Position numbers and translations under genes: made by a program
Part shown: positions 24,827 through 33,566 of the stretch, one piece after another
Layout: each line of letters begins with the position of its first letter
Numbering within the stretch: position 1 is the first letter of the stretch
NCBI GenBank assembly: GCA_009777485.1
Contig: WRLT01000003.1
Location: 62,001 to 126,000 of the forward strand
Reading direction: 5' to 3'
Origin: Bacillota bacterium
GTDB lineage: Bacteria; Bacillota; Clostridia; Christensenellales; Pumilibacteraceae
Length of the DNA: 64,000 nt
The notes under the pieces: generated by a model
Database searches by the model: none
The model's input: the letters and a program-made list of their open reading frames with translations, nothing else
What the model was told of the DNA's origin: nothing

Positions 24827-24913
24827 GGTGTGTTATGCACCTCCCTCAAAGATGTTTACGCCGCGTCAGGCAGCTGATTAACAGCGTTTTAATAGCCTGG
24901 TGCGAGCGATACG
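24827..24913 (-). ncRNA. Candidate L21 leader (5' UTR of rplU)
   Basis: Between the rplU promoter and start codon the minus strand can form an interrupted stem: CAGGC pairs with GCCTG and encloses the hairpin GCTG-TTAAT-CAGC. GGGAGGTGCATAA follows just before the ATG. Firmicutes L21 operons commonly carry an autoregulatory leader at this position, and the GGGAGGTGC segment resembles it. No covariance comparison could be done. Confidence 0.5.
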
Positions 24914-24919
24914 AAAGAC

Positions 24920-24948
24920 AGTATAGCATACGGGAAAGGCGGTGTCAA
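24920..24948 (-). promoter_or_regulatory. Promoter of the rplU operon
   Basis: On the minus strand TTGACA (24943-24948) and TATACT (24920-24925) are 17 bases apart, about 94 bases upstream of the rplU start codon. Confidence 0.8.
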
Positions 24949-24957
24949 GCGTTTTAG

Positions 24958-24990
24958 TAATGGAAAATGGAAAATGGAGAATGGAAAATT
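24958..24990 (+). repeat. Short tandem AATGGA-type repeats, R7
   Basis: Four imperfect units of TAATGGAAAATGG type lie just upstream of the rplU promoter. They are the reverse complement of the TTTTCCATTCTCCATT tails of the other modular repeats, so this partial copy lies in the opposite orientation. Confidence 0.6.
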
Positions 24991-25002
24991 AAAGGGATTT
25001 TA

Positions 25003-25034
25003 AAAGCCCCGTCTACGAAAATAGGCGGGGCTTT
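25003..25034 (-). terminator. Intrinsic terminator of the acidic lipoprotein gene
   Basis: AAAGCCCCGTCTA pairs with TAGGCGGGGCTTT (13 positions, one G-T) around a 6-base loop. It lies 34 bases past the stop of the lipoprotein gene and is followed on the minus strand by a short T-rich stretch. Confidence 0.7.
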
Positions 25035-25068
25035 AATTGATAGGGTTGATTTAACCGTGCCTTTACAC

Positions 25069-25983
25069 TTAGTCTACCAGCGTGGCGTTGGGCAGGTTGA
25101 TTACGGTAGTTCCTACGTCTTTAAGGGCAGCATTTACGATGATTGTCATATCCTCGAAGTCTTCTAATTCTTCTAACAAGTCTTCCATAATTTCTTCTAT
25201 AAAAGCATCAATAAACTCTTGTACCGAATCAAAGCCTGCGTCCAGTGCCATTTCAAGCATGAATTCATCAAAGTCCAAATCGTACGTATCTGCCAAATAT
25301 TCGATATATCTATAAAACTCTTCCAGCTCTTCTTCAATCATGCTGACCAGCTCAGCCTCGGACGTGATAAATATTCTGGCAGTCATTACAAGCGAACCGT
25401 TTGCGCCAAAGGTAAGCGTTACATTGTTGGTTTTGCCAAGCCCAAAATTCATGGTTTTGCCCGCTTTGAGTCTCCATACGCCGCTAACGAGCTCAAAGTC
25501 TTCTGTATCGAATTGTTCTGCAAACACATGCAGGAAATAGTTGGCGTCCTCATTCCAGTCGTCCTGTGCAGTGTCGCCTGTAGACTCTATCCATTTAAGC
25601 CACTTATTGTCTTCACTGTCAAACCCATAGGAAAAGATACTTCCGTTTTCAAACGATTGAAAATATTCGTCCTTTTCTGTTTCGGCGGGGTTGTTGCCTT
25701 CCCGTACGGTTTCTTCATTAAGCATATACCATTTAAAGCCGTCGCGCTTAATTACAAATTTTTCAGTCGCGGTTGCGTTGCCTACTGTTATGGTCATAGT
25801 TTGTTCTAGCGTCCAGTTGGTTTTGGGGGCGGTTTCTGAGAGAAGCTCCTCAAAGAAGCTTGTAAAGGCTTCGGGGGTGGTCGGGCCAGTCGGGTCGGGC
25901 GTGTTCGGGCCGCACGCTACTAAGCCTACTGCCATAATCAGCACCAGCGGCAATACGGCTAACCATTTTGCAAATTTTTTCAT
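25069..25983 (-). CDS. Acidic lipoprotein of unknown function
   Basis: A signal peptide ends in the lipobox VGLVAC, with the modified Cys at residue 24, so the protein is anchored on the outer face of the membrane. The mature part has a short Pro/Thr linker, a beta-rich central region, and a strongly acidic helical C-terminal third (runs such as EEELEEFYRYIEYL and EEIMEDLLEELEDFEDM). The layout recalls DUF-type lipoproteins that bind lipids or peptides, but I recognise no family. It has its own promoter and terminator and is divergent from the activase gene. Confidence 0.75.
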   Translation of the reverse strand: MKKFAKWLAVLPLVLIMAVGLVACGPNTPDPTGPTTPEAFTSFFEELLSETAPKTNWTLEQTMTITVGNATATEKFVIKRDGFKWYMLNEETVREGNNPAETEKDEYFQSFENGSIFSYGFDSEDNKWLKWIESTGDTAQDDWNEDANYFLHVFAEQFDTEDFELVSGVWRLKAGKTMNFGLGKTNNVTLTFGANGSLVMTARIFITSEAELVSMIEEELEEFYRYIEYLADTYDLDFDEFMLEMALDAGFDSVQEFIDAFIEEIMEDLLEELEDFEDMTIIVNAALKDVGTTVINLPNATLVD

Positions 25984-26051
25984 GTTTAATTTTCTCCTTT
26001 TTTGTTATTATTGTCTACATAGACATTTTTATGTAAACTTGCATTAAATTA

Positions 26052-26079
26052 AGTTTATCATACCCCCCCCGCACGTCAA
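26052..26079 (-). promoter_or_regulatory. Promoter of the acidic lipoprotein gene
   Basis: On the minus strand TTGACG (26074-26079) and TAAACT (26052-26057) are 16 bases apart. The spacer contains a run of eight G residues, a possible slippage site affecting promoter spacing. Confidence 0.5.
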
Positions 26080-26153
26080 GCGTTTGAGTTTTTTTACTTG
26101 ATTAAAATTTGATTAGAAATAAAAGAGGGGGATTTCCATTAACAATAATTATC

Positions 26154-26182
26154 TTGACAAACGGGCGGTTTGGGGTTATACT
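26154..26182 (+). promoter_or_regulatory. Promoter of the activase gene
   Basis: TTGACA (26154-26159) and TATACT (26177-26182) are 17 bases apart, 48 bases upstream of the start codon. Confidence 0.8.
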
Positions 26183-26230
26183 GTATAAAAGTAAGTAAGA
26201 TGCGAAAGGTTAAAGGTTAATAGTATTAGT

Positions 26231-29200
26231 ATGAAGAAATATTCTGTCGGGTTGGACGTAGGTTCTACCACCATTAAGACCGCCGTATTAGACAATACGG
26301 GTAAATTAGTGTATCATAGCTATGAGCGTCATTTATCGGATATTAAGGCTACCTTGCAACGGGTTATGGGCGAGGTTTTGGCGCGGTTTGATAATTTTGG
26401 CGTAATGGTTACGGGTTCGGGCGGCATTAGCGTAAGCAGATGGCTGGGTGTTGGGTTTATTCAAGAGGTTGTGGCGGGTGTAAAGGCGATAGAAACGTAT
26501 CTGCCGTTAACGGACGTAGCCATAGAATTAGGCGGAGAGGACGCAAAAATTACGTACTTAACGGGCGGCTTAGAGCAGCGCATGAACGGTTCTTGCGCAG
26601 GCGGCACGGGTGCGTTTATAGACCAAATGGCAAGCCTTTTAAATACGGATGCGGCGGGCTTAAATGAGTTGGCTAAGCACGCTAAGCTTACCTACCCTAT
26701 TGCTAGCCGTTGCGGCGTGTTTGCCAAAAGCGATATTCAGCCGCTGATTAACGACGGCGCGCAAAAGCCCGATATTGCGGGTTCGGTGTTTCAGTCGGTA
26801 GTTACGCAAACGATATCGGGCCTTGCCTGCGGAAAGCCGATTCGCGGAAACGTTGCGTTTTTGGGCGGTCCGCTGCACTTTTTATCGGAACTGCGGAAAA
26901 AGTTTGTAGAAACCTTAAAGCCGCAGCAAAGTTATTTTCCTGAAAATTCGCAAATTTTTAACGCGCTGGGCGCGGCGTTGTCGGCGGATAATCTGTTTTA
27001 TGCCGCCGATTTAAAAAAGCGGTTAAAAACACTGGCGCAAGAGCAAGAGGCCGAAGTGGAAAGGCTGCCCCCCTTATTTGAAAATGAGGGAGAAATTGCG
27101 GCGTTTCGGGCGCGGCATGCAAAATCGCATATTCCGTTTGCGGAGATTTCTGAGGCGGAAGGGGCGGTTTTTTTAGGGATAGACGGCGGCAGCACCACTA
27201 CGAAAATCGCGCTGATTGATGCAAACGGCGGTTTATTGTATCAGTGGTACGGCGCAAACTGCGGAGACCCGTTGGCTACCGTTACGGATATTTTAAAAGA
27301 GATTTATACGCTGCTTCCCGAAAAGGCTTTTATCGGGCGCGCTACGGTAACGGGTTACGGAGAACATTTGTTTAGGGCGGGCTTGCGGGTTGACGCGGGC
27401 GAAATAGAAACGATGGCGCACCAAACCGCTAGCAATGTTTTACTGGAGGGCGTAGAGTTTATACTGGACATCGGCGGACAAGACATGAAGTGTTTGCGCT
27501 TACAAAACGGCGTAATTAAGGATATTTTATTAAATGAGGCTTGTTCGTCGGGGTGCGGCAGCTTTATAGAAACGTTTGCGTCCGCACTGGGGTTAGGCGC
27601 GGAGGAGTTTGCTAAAAGAGGATTAGAGTCCGCCGCGCCCGTGGATTTAGGTTCGCGCTGTACGGTGTTTATGAATTCGCGCGTGAAGCAGGCGCAAAAG
27701 GAAGGCGCGAATGTAGCCGACATCAGCGCGGGGCTTGCGTATTCGGTAGTAAAAAACGCGCTGTTTAAAGTTATTAAGCTGCGCGATGCAAACGAAATCG
27801 GCGATAAAATTATTGTTCAGGGCGGCACGTTTTTAAATGAATCGGTACTGCGCGCGTTTGAAAAGGTTAGCGGCAAGGAGGTTGTGCGTCCTGCGCAAGC
27901 GGGGCTTATGGGCGCGTATGGGGCGGCGGTTTTATCGCGGGACGGTTATAAGGGCGGTGTTTCCGGGCTGATTAGTAAAGAAGAATTAGCAAAGCTTACC
28001 GTTAAAAAAACGGGGGCGCGCTGTCATCGCTGCGGAAACAAGTGCTTGCTTACCATAAGCGACTTTGGAAACGGCAATAAATTTATCTCGAATAACCGCT
28101 GTGATAAGGGCGGCGGCGCACAAGGTGCGTCCATTGCGCAAAAGCCGCCTAATATGTACACCTATAAATATAAGCGGTTGTTTGAGTATTATAAGCCTCT
28201 TCCCCTTTCGGAGGCGAAGCGCGGGCGGATAGGTGTTCCGCGCGTGCTGAACATGTTTGAAAACTATCCGTTTTGGTTTACGTTTTTAACCAAGCTTGGG
28301 TTTCGGGTGGAGTTAAGCCCCGACAGCAGCCGCGATATTTACGATTTGGGCATAGAAACTATGCCTAGTGAATCGGTTTGCTATCCTGCAAAGCTAGCGC
28401 ACGGGCATATTACCGCGTTGGCAAATGATGGGCATACCACCATATTTTATCCGTGTATTCCTTACGAAATGCAGGACGACCCGAACTCGGACAACCATTA
28501 TAATTGTCCGATAGTCAGTACGTATCCTGAAAATATCCGCAACAACATGCACGAAGTGTTCGGCGATTTTGTGGAGAGTGAAGAACCTGCTAAAATTAAG
28601 TTTCTCTCCCCTTTCTTGCCGTATAATAATCCTAAAAAGCTTGCTGTTAGGCTGTGCGAGGTTTTTGGCGATGTTGCGCCGCGTGAAATTCATGCGGCGG
28701 TAAAGGAGGCGTATGCGGAGGATAAAAGGTTTAAGTCTGATGTAGCGGCTGAGGGTAAGCGCGTACTGGATTATATAGAAAAAACGGGCGGACACGGCAT
28801 TGTGCTGGCAGGGCGGCCGTATCACTTAGACCCCGAAATTCACCACGGGCTGCCCGATATGCTAGAAAGCTTTGGCATGGCGGTGCTTACAGAGGACGCG
28901 ATTAGCCATTGTCATAAGGTTCCGCGCCCGATTCGTGTAGTAGACCAATGGATGTACCACTCGCGGCTGTATTCGGCGGCGCATTATGTGCGGACGCGCG
29001 ACGATATAGATTTGGTGCAGTTAAACAGCTTTGGGTGCGGCTTAGACGCCGTAACCACCGATCAGGTGTATGAATTGCTGGCGGCGGCAAACAAGCCCTA
29101 CACCACGATTAAAATAGACGAGGTAAACTCGTTGGGCGCGGCGAAAATCCGCATACGCAGTTTGCTAGCGGTAATTAACGAACGCAAAAGCAAAAACATT

Positions 29201-30451
29201 AAGGCGTGCGCTTTTCCCGCCCCTGAAAAACGGGTGCGCTTTACCAAAGCTATGCGCAAAACGCACACGATTATCGCGCCGCAAATTTCTCCTATTCATT
29301 TAAACATTTTAGAGGGCGCGCTGCAAAAAGGCGGCTACAAGGTGGAGGTATTGCCAGAAAGCCCTACGGCGTTGGACGCGGGCTTAAAATATGTAAACCA
29401 TGATGCTTGCTACCCTACCATTTTATCGTTGGGACAAGTTTTAGACGCGCTGCTAAGCGGTAAATACGATGTAAACCAAACGGCCGTTATGATGACGCAG
29501 ACGGGCGGCGGCTGCCGTGCTACAAATTATATTCCGCTGCTGAGAAAGGCGTTAAAGGAATCGGGCATGGGACAGGTTCCTGTGGTTAGCTTAAATTTTG
29601 CGGGGTTAGAAAAAAATCCCGGGTTTAAAATGACAATTCCTCTGATGCTTTCTATGATAAAGGCGGTAATTTACGGCGATTTGTTGATGCGTCTGTTGTA
29701 CCGTGTGCGTCCGTATGAGGCCGAAAAGGGCGCGGCGAACCGTTTGTACGAAAAGTGGGCAGCGATTTGTAAGGAGGCTATGCGGTGCGGCGGCAAGCAT
29801 TTTAAGAAAAATATTGCCGCAATGGTTAAAGAATTTGACGAACTGCCGCTAACAAACGAACAAAAGCCGCGTATCGGGGTGGTGGGTGAAATTTTGGTTA
29901 AGTTTCATCCTGTGGCGAATAATTTTATTGTGGATATTATAGAGGCGGAAGGCGGTGAGGCCGTAATGCCCGACTTGTTAGACTTTTTTATGTACAGCTT
30001 TTATAACGACATTATAAAATACGATTTATTAGACGGAAAATTTTGGCGCATGCTGTTGGGCAAGCTGTATATCCGCGTGATTGAAAGCGTTAAAAAGCCT
30101 ATGTATAAGGCGTTGGCGGGCACGAAATTCGGCGCGCCTACGCATATCGCGCGCATGGCTAAGGAGGCGTCGCGCGTGGTGGAGTTGGGCAATATTTCGG
30201 GAGAGGGTTGGTTTTTGACGGCAGAAATGTTAGAACTTATGCACGCGGGCGTGCATAACATTGTATGCGTACAGCCGTTTGCGTGTTTGCCTAACCATGT
30301 AACGGGTAAAGGCGTAATGAAAGAACTTAAACGGCAAAATCCCCTATCTAACATTGTGGCGGTAGATTATGACCCCGGCGCAAGTGAGGTGAATCAGCTA
30401 AACCGAATTAAGCTGATGATGAGTGCGGCGTTTAAAAATTTGCAAAAGTAG
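26231..30451 (+). CDS. Giant 2-hydroxyacyl-CoA dehydratase activase-like protein (double ASKHA plus DUF2229)
   Basis: Two actin-like ATPase modules of the BcrA/BadF/HgdC type stand in tandem: SVGLDVGSTTIKTAVLD with NGSCAGGTGAFIDQM, and FLGIDGGSTTTKIALID with NEACSSGCGSFIETF. The Cys residues of the latter segments normally hold a [4Fe-4S] cluster shared between subunits. Next come a CHRCGNKC zinc- or iron-binding segment, a DUF2229-type region and a domain like the dehydratase subunits. Such 1,400-residue proteins are common in Clostridia and are thought to couple ATP hydrolysis to low-potential electron transfer. The substrate is unknown. The ribosome binding site is weak (AAAGG). Confidence 0.9.
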   Translation: MKKYSVGLDVGSTTIKTAVLDNTGKLVYHSYERHLSDIKATLQRVMGEVLARFDNFGVMVTGSGGISVSRWLGVGFIQEVVAGVKAIETYLPLTDVAIELGGEDAKITYLTGGLEQRMNGSCAGGTGAFIDQMASLLNTDAAGLNELAKHAKLTYPIASRCGVFAKSDIQPLINDGAQKPDIAGSVFQSVVTQTISGLACGKPIRGNVAFLGGPLHFLSELRKKFVETLKPQQSYFPENSQIFNALGAALSADNLFYAADLKKRLKTLAQEQEAEVERLPPLFENEGEIAAFRARHAKSHIPFAEISEAEGAVFLGIDGGSTTTKIALIDANGGLLYQWYGANCGDPLATVTDILKEIYTLLPEKAFIGRATVTGYGEHLFRAGLRVDAGEIETMAHQTASNVLLEGVEFILDIGGQDMKCLRLQNGVIKDILLNEACSSGCGSFIETFASALGLGAEEFAKRGLESAAPVDLGSRCTVFMNSRVKQAQKEGANVADISAGLAYSVVKNALFKVIKLRDANEIGDKIIVQGGTFLNESVLRAFEKVSGKEVVRPAQAGLMGAYGAAVLSRDGYKGGVSGLISKEELAKLTVKKTGARCHRCGNKCLLTISDFGNGNKFISNNRCDKGGGAQGASIAQKPPNMYTYKYKRLFEYYKPLPLSEAKRGRIGVPRVLNMFENYPFWFTFLTKLGFRVELSPDSSRDIYDLGIETMPSESVCYPAKLAHGHITALANDGHTTIFYPCIPYEMQDDPNSDNHYNCPIVSTYPENIRNNMHEVFGDFVESEEPAKIKFLSPFLPYNNPKKLAVRLCEVFGDVAPREIHAAVKEAYAEDKRFKSDVAAEGKRVLDYIEKTGGHGIVLAGRPYHLDPEIHHGLPDMLESFGMAVLTEDAISHCHKVPRPIRVVDQWMYHSRLYSAAHYVRTRDDIDLVQLNSFGCGLDAVTTDQVYELLAAANKPYTTIKIDEVNSLGAAKIRIRSLLAVINERKSKNIKACAFPAPEKRVRFTKAMRKTHTIIAPQISPIHLNILEGALQKGGYKVEVLPESPTALDAGLKYVNHDACYPTILSLGQVLDALLSGKYDVNQTAVMMTQTGGGCRATNYIPLLRKALKESGMGQVPVVSLNFAGLEKNPGFKMTIPLMLSMIKAVIYGDLLMRLLYRVRPYEAEKGAANRLYEKWAAICKEAMRCGGKHFKKNIAAMVKEFDELPLTNEQKPRIGVVGEILVKFHPVANNFIVDIIEAEGGEAVMPDLLDFFMYSFYNDIIKYDLLDGKFWRMLLGKLYIRVIESVKKPMYKALAGTKFGAPTHIARMAKEASRVVELGNISGEGWFLTAEMLELMHAGVHNIVCVQPFACLPNHVTGKGVMKELKRQNPLSNIVAVDYDPGASEVNQLNRIKLMMSAAFKNLQK

Positions 30452-30690
30452 CTTTTCTTTCCACCCCGTTTGGTTGGGGGCTAGGCTTTTCTTTCCACCC
30501 CGTCTGATTGGGGGTATATGCTTTTCTTTCCACCCCGTCAGGCTTGCGCCTGCCACCCCTCAAGAGGGGAATTTTTCTATTGCTATTTACTTGATAATCA
30601 CAGCGCCTGCAAGAGGGGGATTTTTTAACGGCTATTTATTTAAAATTCCTTAGCCGACATTCTCCATGTTCCATTTTCCATTCTCCATTA
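30452..30690 (+). repeat. Modular 3'-end repeat, copy R8 (triple)
   Basis: Three TTTTCTTTCCACCCCGT modules (spaced by TTGGTTGGGGGCTAGG and CTGATTGGGGGTATATG) lead into the CCCCTCAAGAGGGG hairpin with AATTTTTC, then a second GCGCCTGCAAGAGGGGGATT unit, TTAAAATTCCTTAGCCGACA and four TTCTCCAT/TTTTCCAT units. It fills the space between the activase and the leucine-rich-repeat lipoprotein, which are convergent. Confidence 0.8.
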
Positions 30691-30711
30691 ACAATAACGC
30701 CGCGTCGCACC

Positions 30712-32145
30712 TTACTGCCCCCAGTGTATGGTTGCGGTTGTGCCTGCGTTCCAGTCAATATGCCACCCGTCGGGAGGGCTTAAATGGCCTTGCACATAAA
30801 TGTCGGTAAGGTTATCGCTTTCCCAAAACGCAAGCTCCTCGATAAAGGTTACCGAATCGGGAATTTCGATAGAGGTTAAGTTTCTGCAACGACTAAACGC
30901 ATATCTGCCGATACTCGTTAGCTTACTTTCAAATATTACGTTGGTTAAGCCTGAGTCGCTAAACGTATTATTTCTGATACTCGTTACCAAATTGGGTATT
31001 ACGATAGAGGTTAAGTTTGTGCAATTCGCAAAAGCACTCTGCCCGATACTTGTTACCAAATTGGGGATTTCGATAGCTTCTAGGAATCTGCAATGCTCAA
31101 ACGCACCATCCCCGATAGAGGTTACCGAATTGGGGATAGTAATAGAGGTTAAGTTTCTGCAACCTCCAAACGCACTATTTCCGATACTATCACCTCCTGC
31201 AATAATTACCGTTTTAAGTGAGGATGGTATAAAGATAAATTGATTGACGCTAGATTGTGCCCCGAAAATCCATCCAAAATGCGTATTGCTTGTTCCGTTT
31301 AAAGTGTTACCTACAAATGGGATTGTGATAGCGGTTAAGCCTGTGCAACCCCAAAACGCCGACTCCCCGATAATCGTTACAGAACTGGGGATTTCGATAG
31401 TGGTTAAGCCTGTGCAACCCCAAAACGCACTATCCCCGATTTCCGTTAGCTTACTATCGCTTTCAAATATTACGTTGGTTAAGCCTGTGCAACCCTCAAA
31501 CGCATATTGCCCGATACTATCACCTCCTGCAATAATTACCGTATTAAGTGAGGGCGGTATAAAGGAATTTTGATTGCTGTTAGATTGTGCCCCGAAAATC
31601 CATCCAAAATGCGTATAGCTTGCGTTTGTTTCGTTTAAAGTTCTACCTGCAAACGGGATAGTGATAGCGGTTAAGCCTGTGCAACCCTCAAACGCACTTC
31701 TTTCGATAGTCGTTACCGAATTGGGGATACTAATAGAGGTTAAGCCTGTGCAATTATAAAACGCCGACCCCCCGATTTCCGTTAGCTTACTATCGCTTTC
31801 AAATATTACGTTGGTTAAGCCTATGCAACCCTCAAACGCACCGTTCCTGATAGAGATTGCCGAATTGGGGATTATAACCTCTGTAACCGTTTGGTTGTTT
31901 TTGAAAGCGTCTTGCGCTATGGCGGTAATATTGTATCCTAATATTCGGTTAGAAATAGTTAGCTTTGTTAAGGTTGCACCGTACTCGGTTAGGCCTGTAA
32001 CGGTGTTTCCGTCGGTGGTAAAAATTTCTTCGCAATTAATTTCAATGTCGTTGTCGGGATTATCGGGGTTGTTGCACGCGGCAAAGGCTAGCGCAAAGAT
32101 GCTTACGAATAATAAAGCGGTTGCGATTTTAATAAATTTTCTCAT
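30712..32145 (-). CDS. BspA-type leucine-rich-repeat lipoprotein
   Basis: A signal peptide with lipobox ALAFAAC (Cys near residue 24) is followed by about a dozen LRR_5 units of roughly 23 residues with the pattern A-F-x-x-C-x-x-L-T-x-I-x-I-P-x-S-V-T-x-I-G. Two longer insertions (HFGWIFGAQS...) are near copies of each other. BspA-like proteins are surface adhesins or ligand-binding proteins in gut and oral bacteria. The final residues (ATIHWGQ) form a cap. AGGAGGGTC lies upstream of the ATG. The repeat DNA closely matches that of the LRR gene at 57-58 kb, which allows recombination between them. Confidence 0.88.
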   Translation of the reverse strand: MRKFIKIATALLFVSIFALAFAACNNPDNPDNDIEINCEEIFTTDGNTVTGLTEYGATLTKLTISNRILGYNITAIAQDAFKNNQTVTEVIIPNSAISIRNGAFEGCIGLTNVIFESDSKLTEIGGSAFYNCTGLTSISIPNSVTTIERSAFEGCTGLTAITIPFAGRTLNETNASYTHFGWIFGAQSNSNQNSFIPPSLNTVIIAGGDSIGQYAFEGCTGLTNVIFESDSKLTEIGDSAFWGCTGLTTIEIPSSVTIIGESAFWGCTGLTAITIPFVGNTLNGTSNTHFGWIFGAQSSVNQFIFIPSSLKTVIIAGGDSIGNSAFGGCRNLTSITIPNSVTSIGDGAFEHCRFLEAIEIPNLVTSIGQSAFANCTNLTSIVIPNLVTSIRNNTFSDSGLTNVIFESKLTSIGRYAFSRCRNLTSIEIPDSVTFIEELAFWESDNLTDIYVQGHLSPPDGWHIDWNAGTTATIHWGQ

Positions 32146-32190
32146 CGGGGGGACCCTCCTTAGTGTTTAATAGGTGGTGTTTGTAAATTA

Positions 32191-32219
32191 AGTATAGTAT
32201 AACACTCTCCTGCCGTCAA
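32191..32219 (-). promoter_or_regulatory. Promoter of the LRR lipoprotein gene
   Basis: On the minus strand TTGACG (32214-32219) and TATACT (32191-32196) are 17 bases apart, 45 bases upstream of the start codon. A second TATACT overlaps at 32196-32201. Confidence 0.75.
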
Positions 32220-32241
32220 GTGATTAAAGGGGGGTTGTGTT

Positions 32242-32376
32242 TATGCTTTTCTTTCCACCCCGTCCGCTGACGCGGCAATGGGTCGTTCGTTCCTCACTCC
32301 CCGCTTTGGCTAAAAACACGGTGTGTTTTTGCGGCTATCGCCGCCGCGTCGCGCCTGCAAGAGGGGAATTTTTTTA
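32242..32376 (+). repeat. Modular 3'-end repeat, copy R9
   Basis: GCTTTTCTTTCCACCCCGTC is followed by GCAATGGGTCGTTCGTTCC, TGGCTAAAAACACG, CGGTGTGTTTTTGCGGCT and GCGCCTGCAAGAGGGGAATT. The CACG...CGTG pair and the AGCC...GGCT pair allow a long stem. It ends 11 bases before the stop codon of the CofE-like gene and lacks the short tandem tail. Confidence 0.8.
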
Positions 32377-32387
32377 ATGGGAGTGTT

Positions 32388-33566
32388 TTATTCGGAGAAG
32401 TTTTTGAAGTAGTGTTGGATTAGGACGATGGGGGTGCCTTTGTCGCCGCTGCCGCTTGTTAAGTCGGACAGGCTGCCGATTAAATCTGTTAATCGGCGCG
32501 GCGTAGTGCCTAAAGAGTCGGCAGCGCAGCTTTTGGCAGGCTTTTTTTCGGCGATAATCTTTTTCATGCGCTGTTCTGCCTCGTCGCCGCTTAGTGCGGA
32601 AATTTGGTTGTCTGCGATGTATTTAAGCTTGATTTCGCTGGGGGTGCCGTGCAAGCCCGAAGTAAAGCCCGGGCTTACTACGGGGTCGGCAAGCTCCCAA
32701 ATGCCGCCTACGGGGTCTTTGTACGCGCCGTCGCCGTACACCATACATTCTAGCTGTTTGCCCGTAGCGTTATATAAGCTTTTTTGCAGTTCGTGCGCAA
32801 ATTTCATGGCATCGCGCGGAAACAGCTTTACCGTGTCTGCCGTAGCCATGTTGCTGCCTAACAGCCCGTATTCGGCGTGGTAGCCGCTGCCTTGTATGCT
32901 TTCGTTTAAAAAATCGGTTAGCGTATATACTTTTTTTGCGCCCGCCTTTAACAGGATGCGGCGGGTACGTTCGCGCGTGTGTATATCTGCGCATATAACG
33001 CTTTTGGCGCGGGTGAGTATGTGCAGAGGGTCGTTAGAGAGTATAATTTCTATATTACCGCCTAGTTCTTTATAGTAGCGGATATAATCTACGCCTGTGT
33101 AGACATGCTTGGGGTTGGGGCAAAGCTTAAAAAATTCTTCCTCTGTAAAATTCATTACGGCGGGATTTATGCCTAATTCGTCTAAGGTGTCTATGCTTAC
33201 TAGGTGGTTGCCTACCTCATCGGAGGGGTAGCTGAGTTGCACCACCAATTTTTTAACGCCCTTTGCAATGGCTTTAAGTACCAGTGAAAAGCGGTTGCGC
33301 GACAAAATAGGAAAAACAAGCCCTACAGTTTTATCTGAAAGCTTTTGCGAAACATGCGCGGCGATTTGGTCTACGGAGGCGTAGTTGCCTTGTGCGCGCG
33401 CTAAAATGGCTTCGGTTACCGAAACGATGTCGCGGTTGTTAAGCGTTAGGTTGTTTTCGGTTGCCGCGCGCAGTATGCAATCGGTAACGATTTGCACCAC
33501 GTTGTCGCCCGCGCGGATGATGGGGGCGCGAACGCCCATAGAAACTGTGCCTATTGAATTACTCAT
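32388..33566 (-). CDS. Coenzyme F420-0:L-glutamate ligase (CofE/FbiB)-like protein
   Basis: The protein aligns by eye with COG1478: the N-terminal APIIRAGDNV, then NNRDIVSVTEAILARAQGN, and the metal/GTP region YGDGAYKDPVGGIWELADP. True CofE adds glutamate to F420 in methanogens and actinobacteria. Clostridia carry relatives of about 390 residues whose substrate is unknown, and no other F420 gene occurs in the window. Its start overlaps the 3' end of the lysR gene by 8 bases, so the two are translationally coupled. Confidence 0.7.
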   Translation of the reverse strand: MSNSIGTVSMGVRAPIIRAGDNVVQIVTDCILRAATENNLTLNNRDIVSVTEAILARAQGNYASVDQIAAHVSQKLSDKTVGLVFPILSRNRFSLVLKAIAKGVKKLVVQLSYPSDEVGNHLVSIDTLDELGINPAVMNFTEEEFFKLCPNPKHVYTGVDYIRYYKELGGNIEIILSNDPLHILTRAKSVICADIHTRERTRRILLKAGAKKVYTLTDFLNESIQGSGYHAEYGLLGSNMATADTVKLFPRDAMKFAHELQKSLYNATGKQLECMVYGDGAYKDPVGGIWELADPVVSPGFTSGLHGTPSEIKLKYIADNQISALSGDEAEQRMKKIIAEKKPAKSCAADSLGTTPRRLTDLIGSLSDLTSGSGDKGTPIVLIQHYFKNFSE

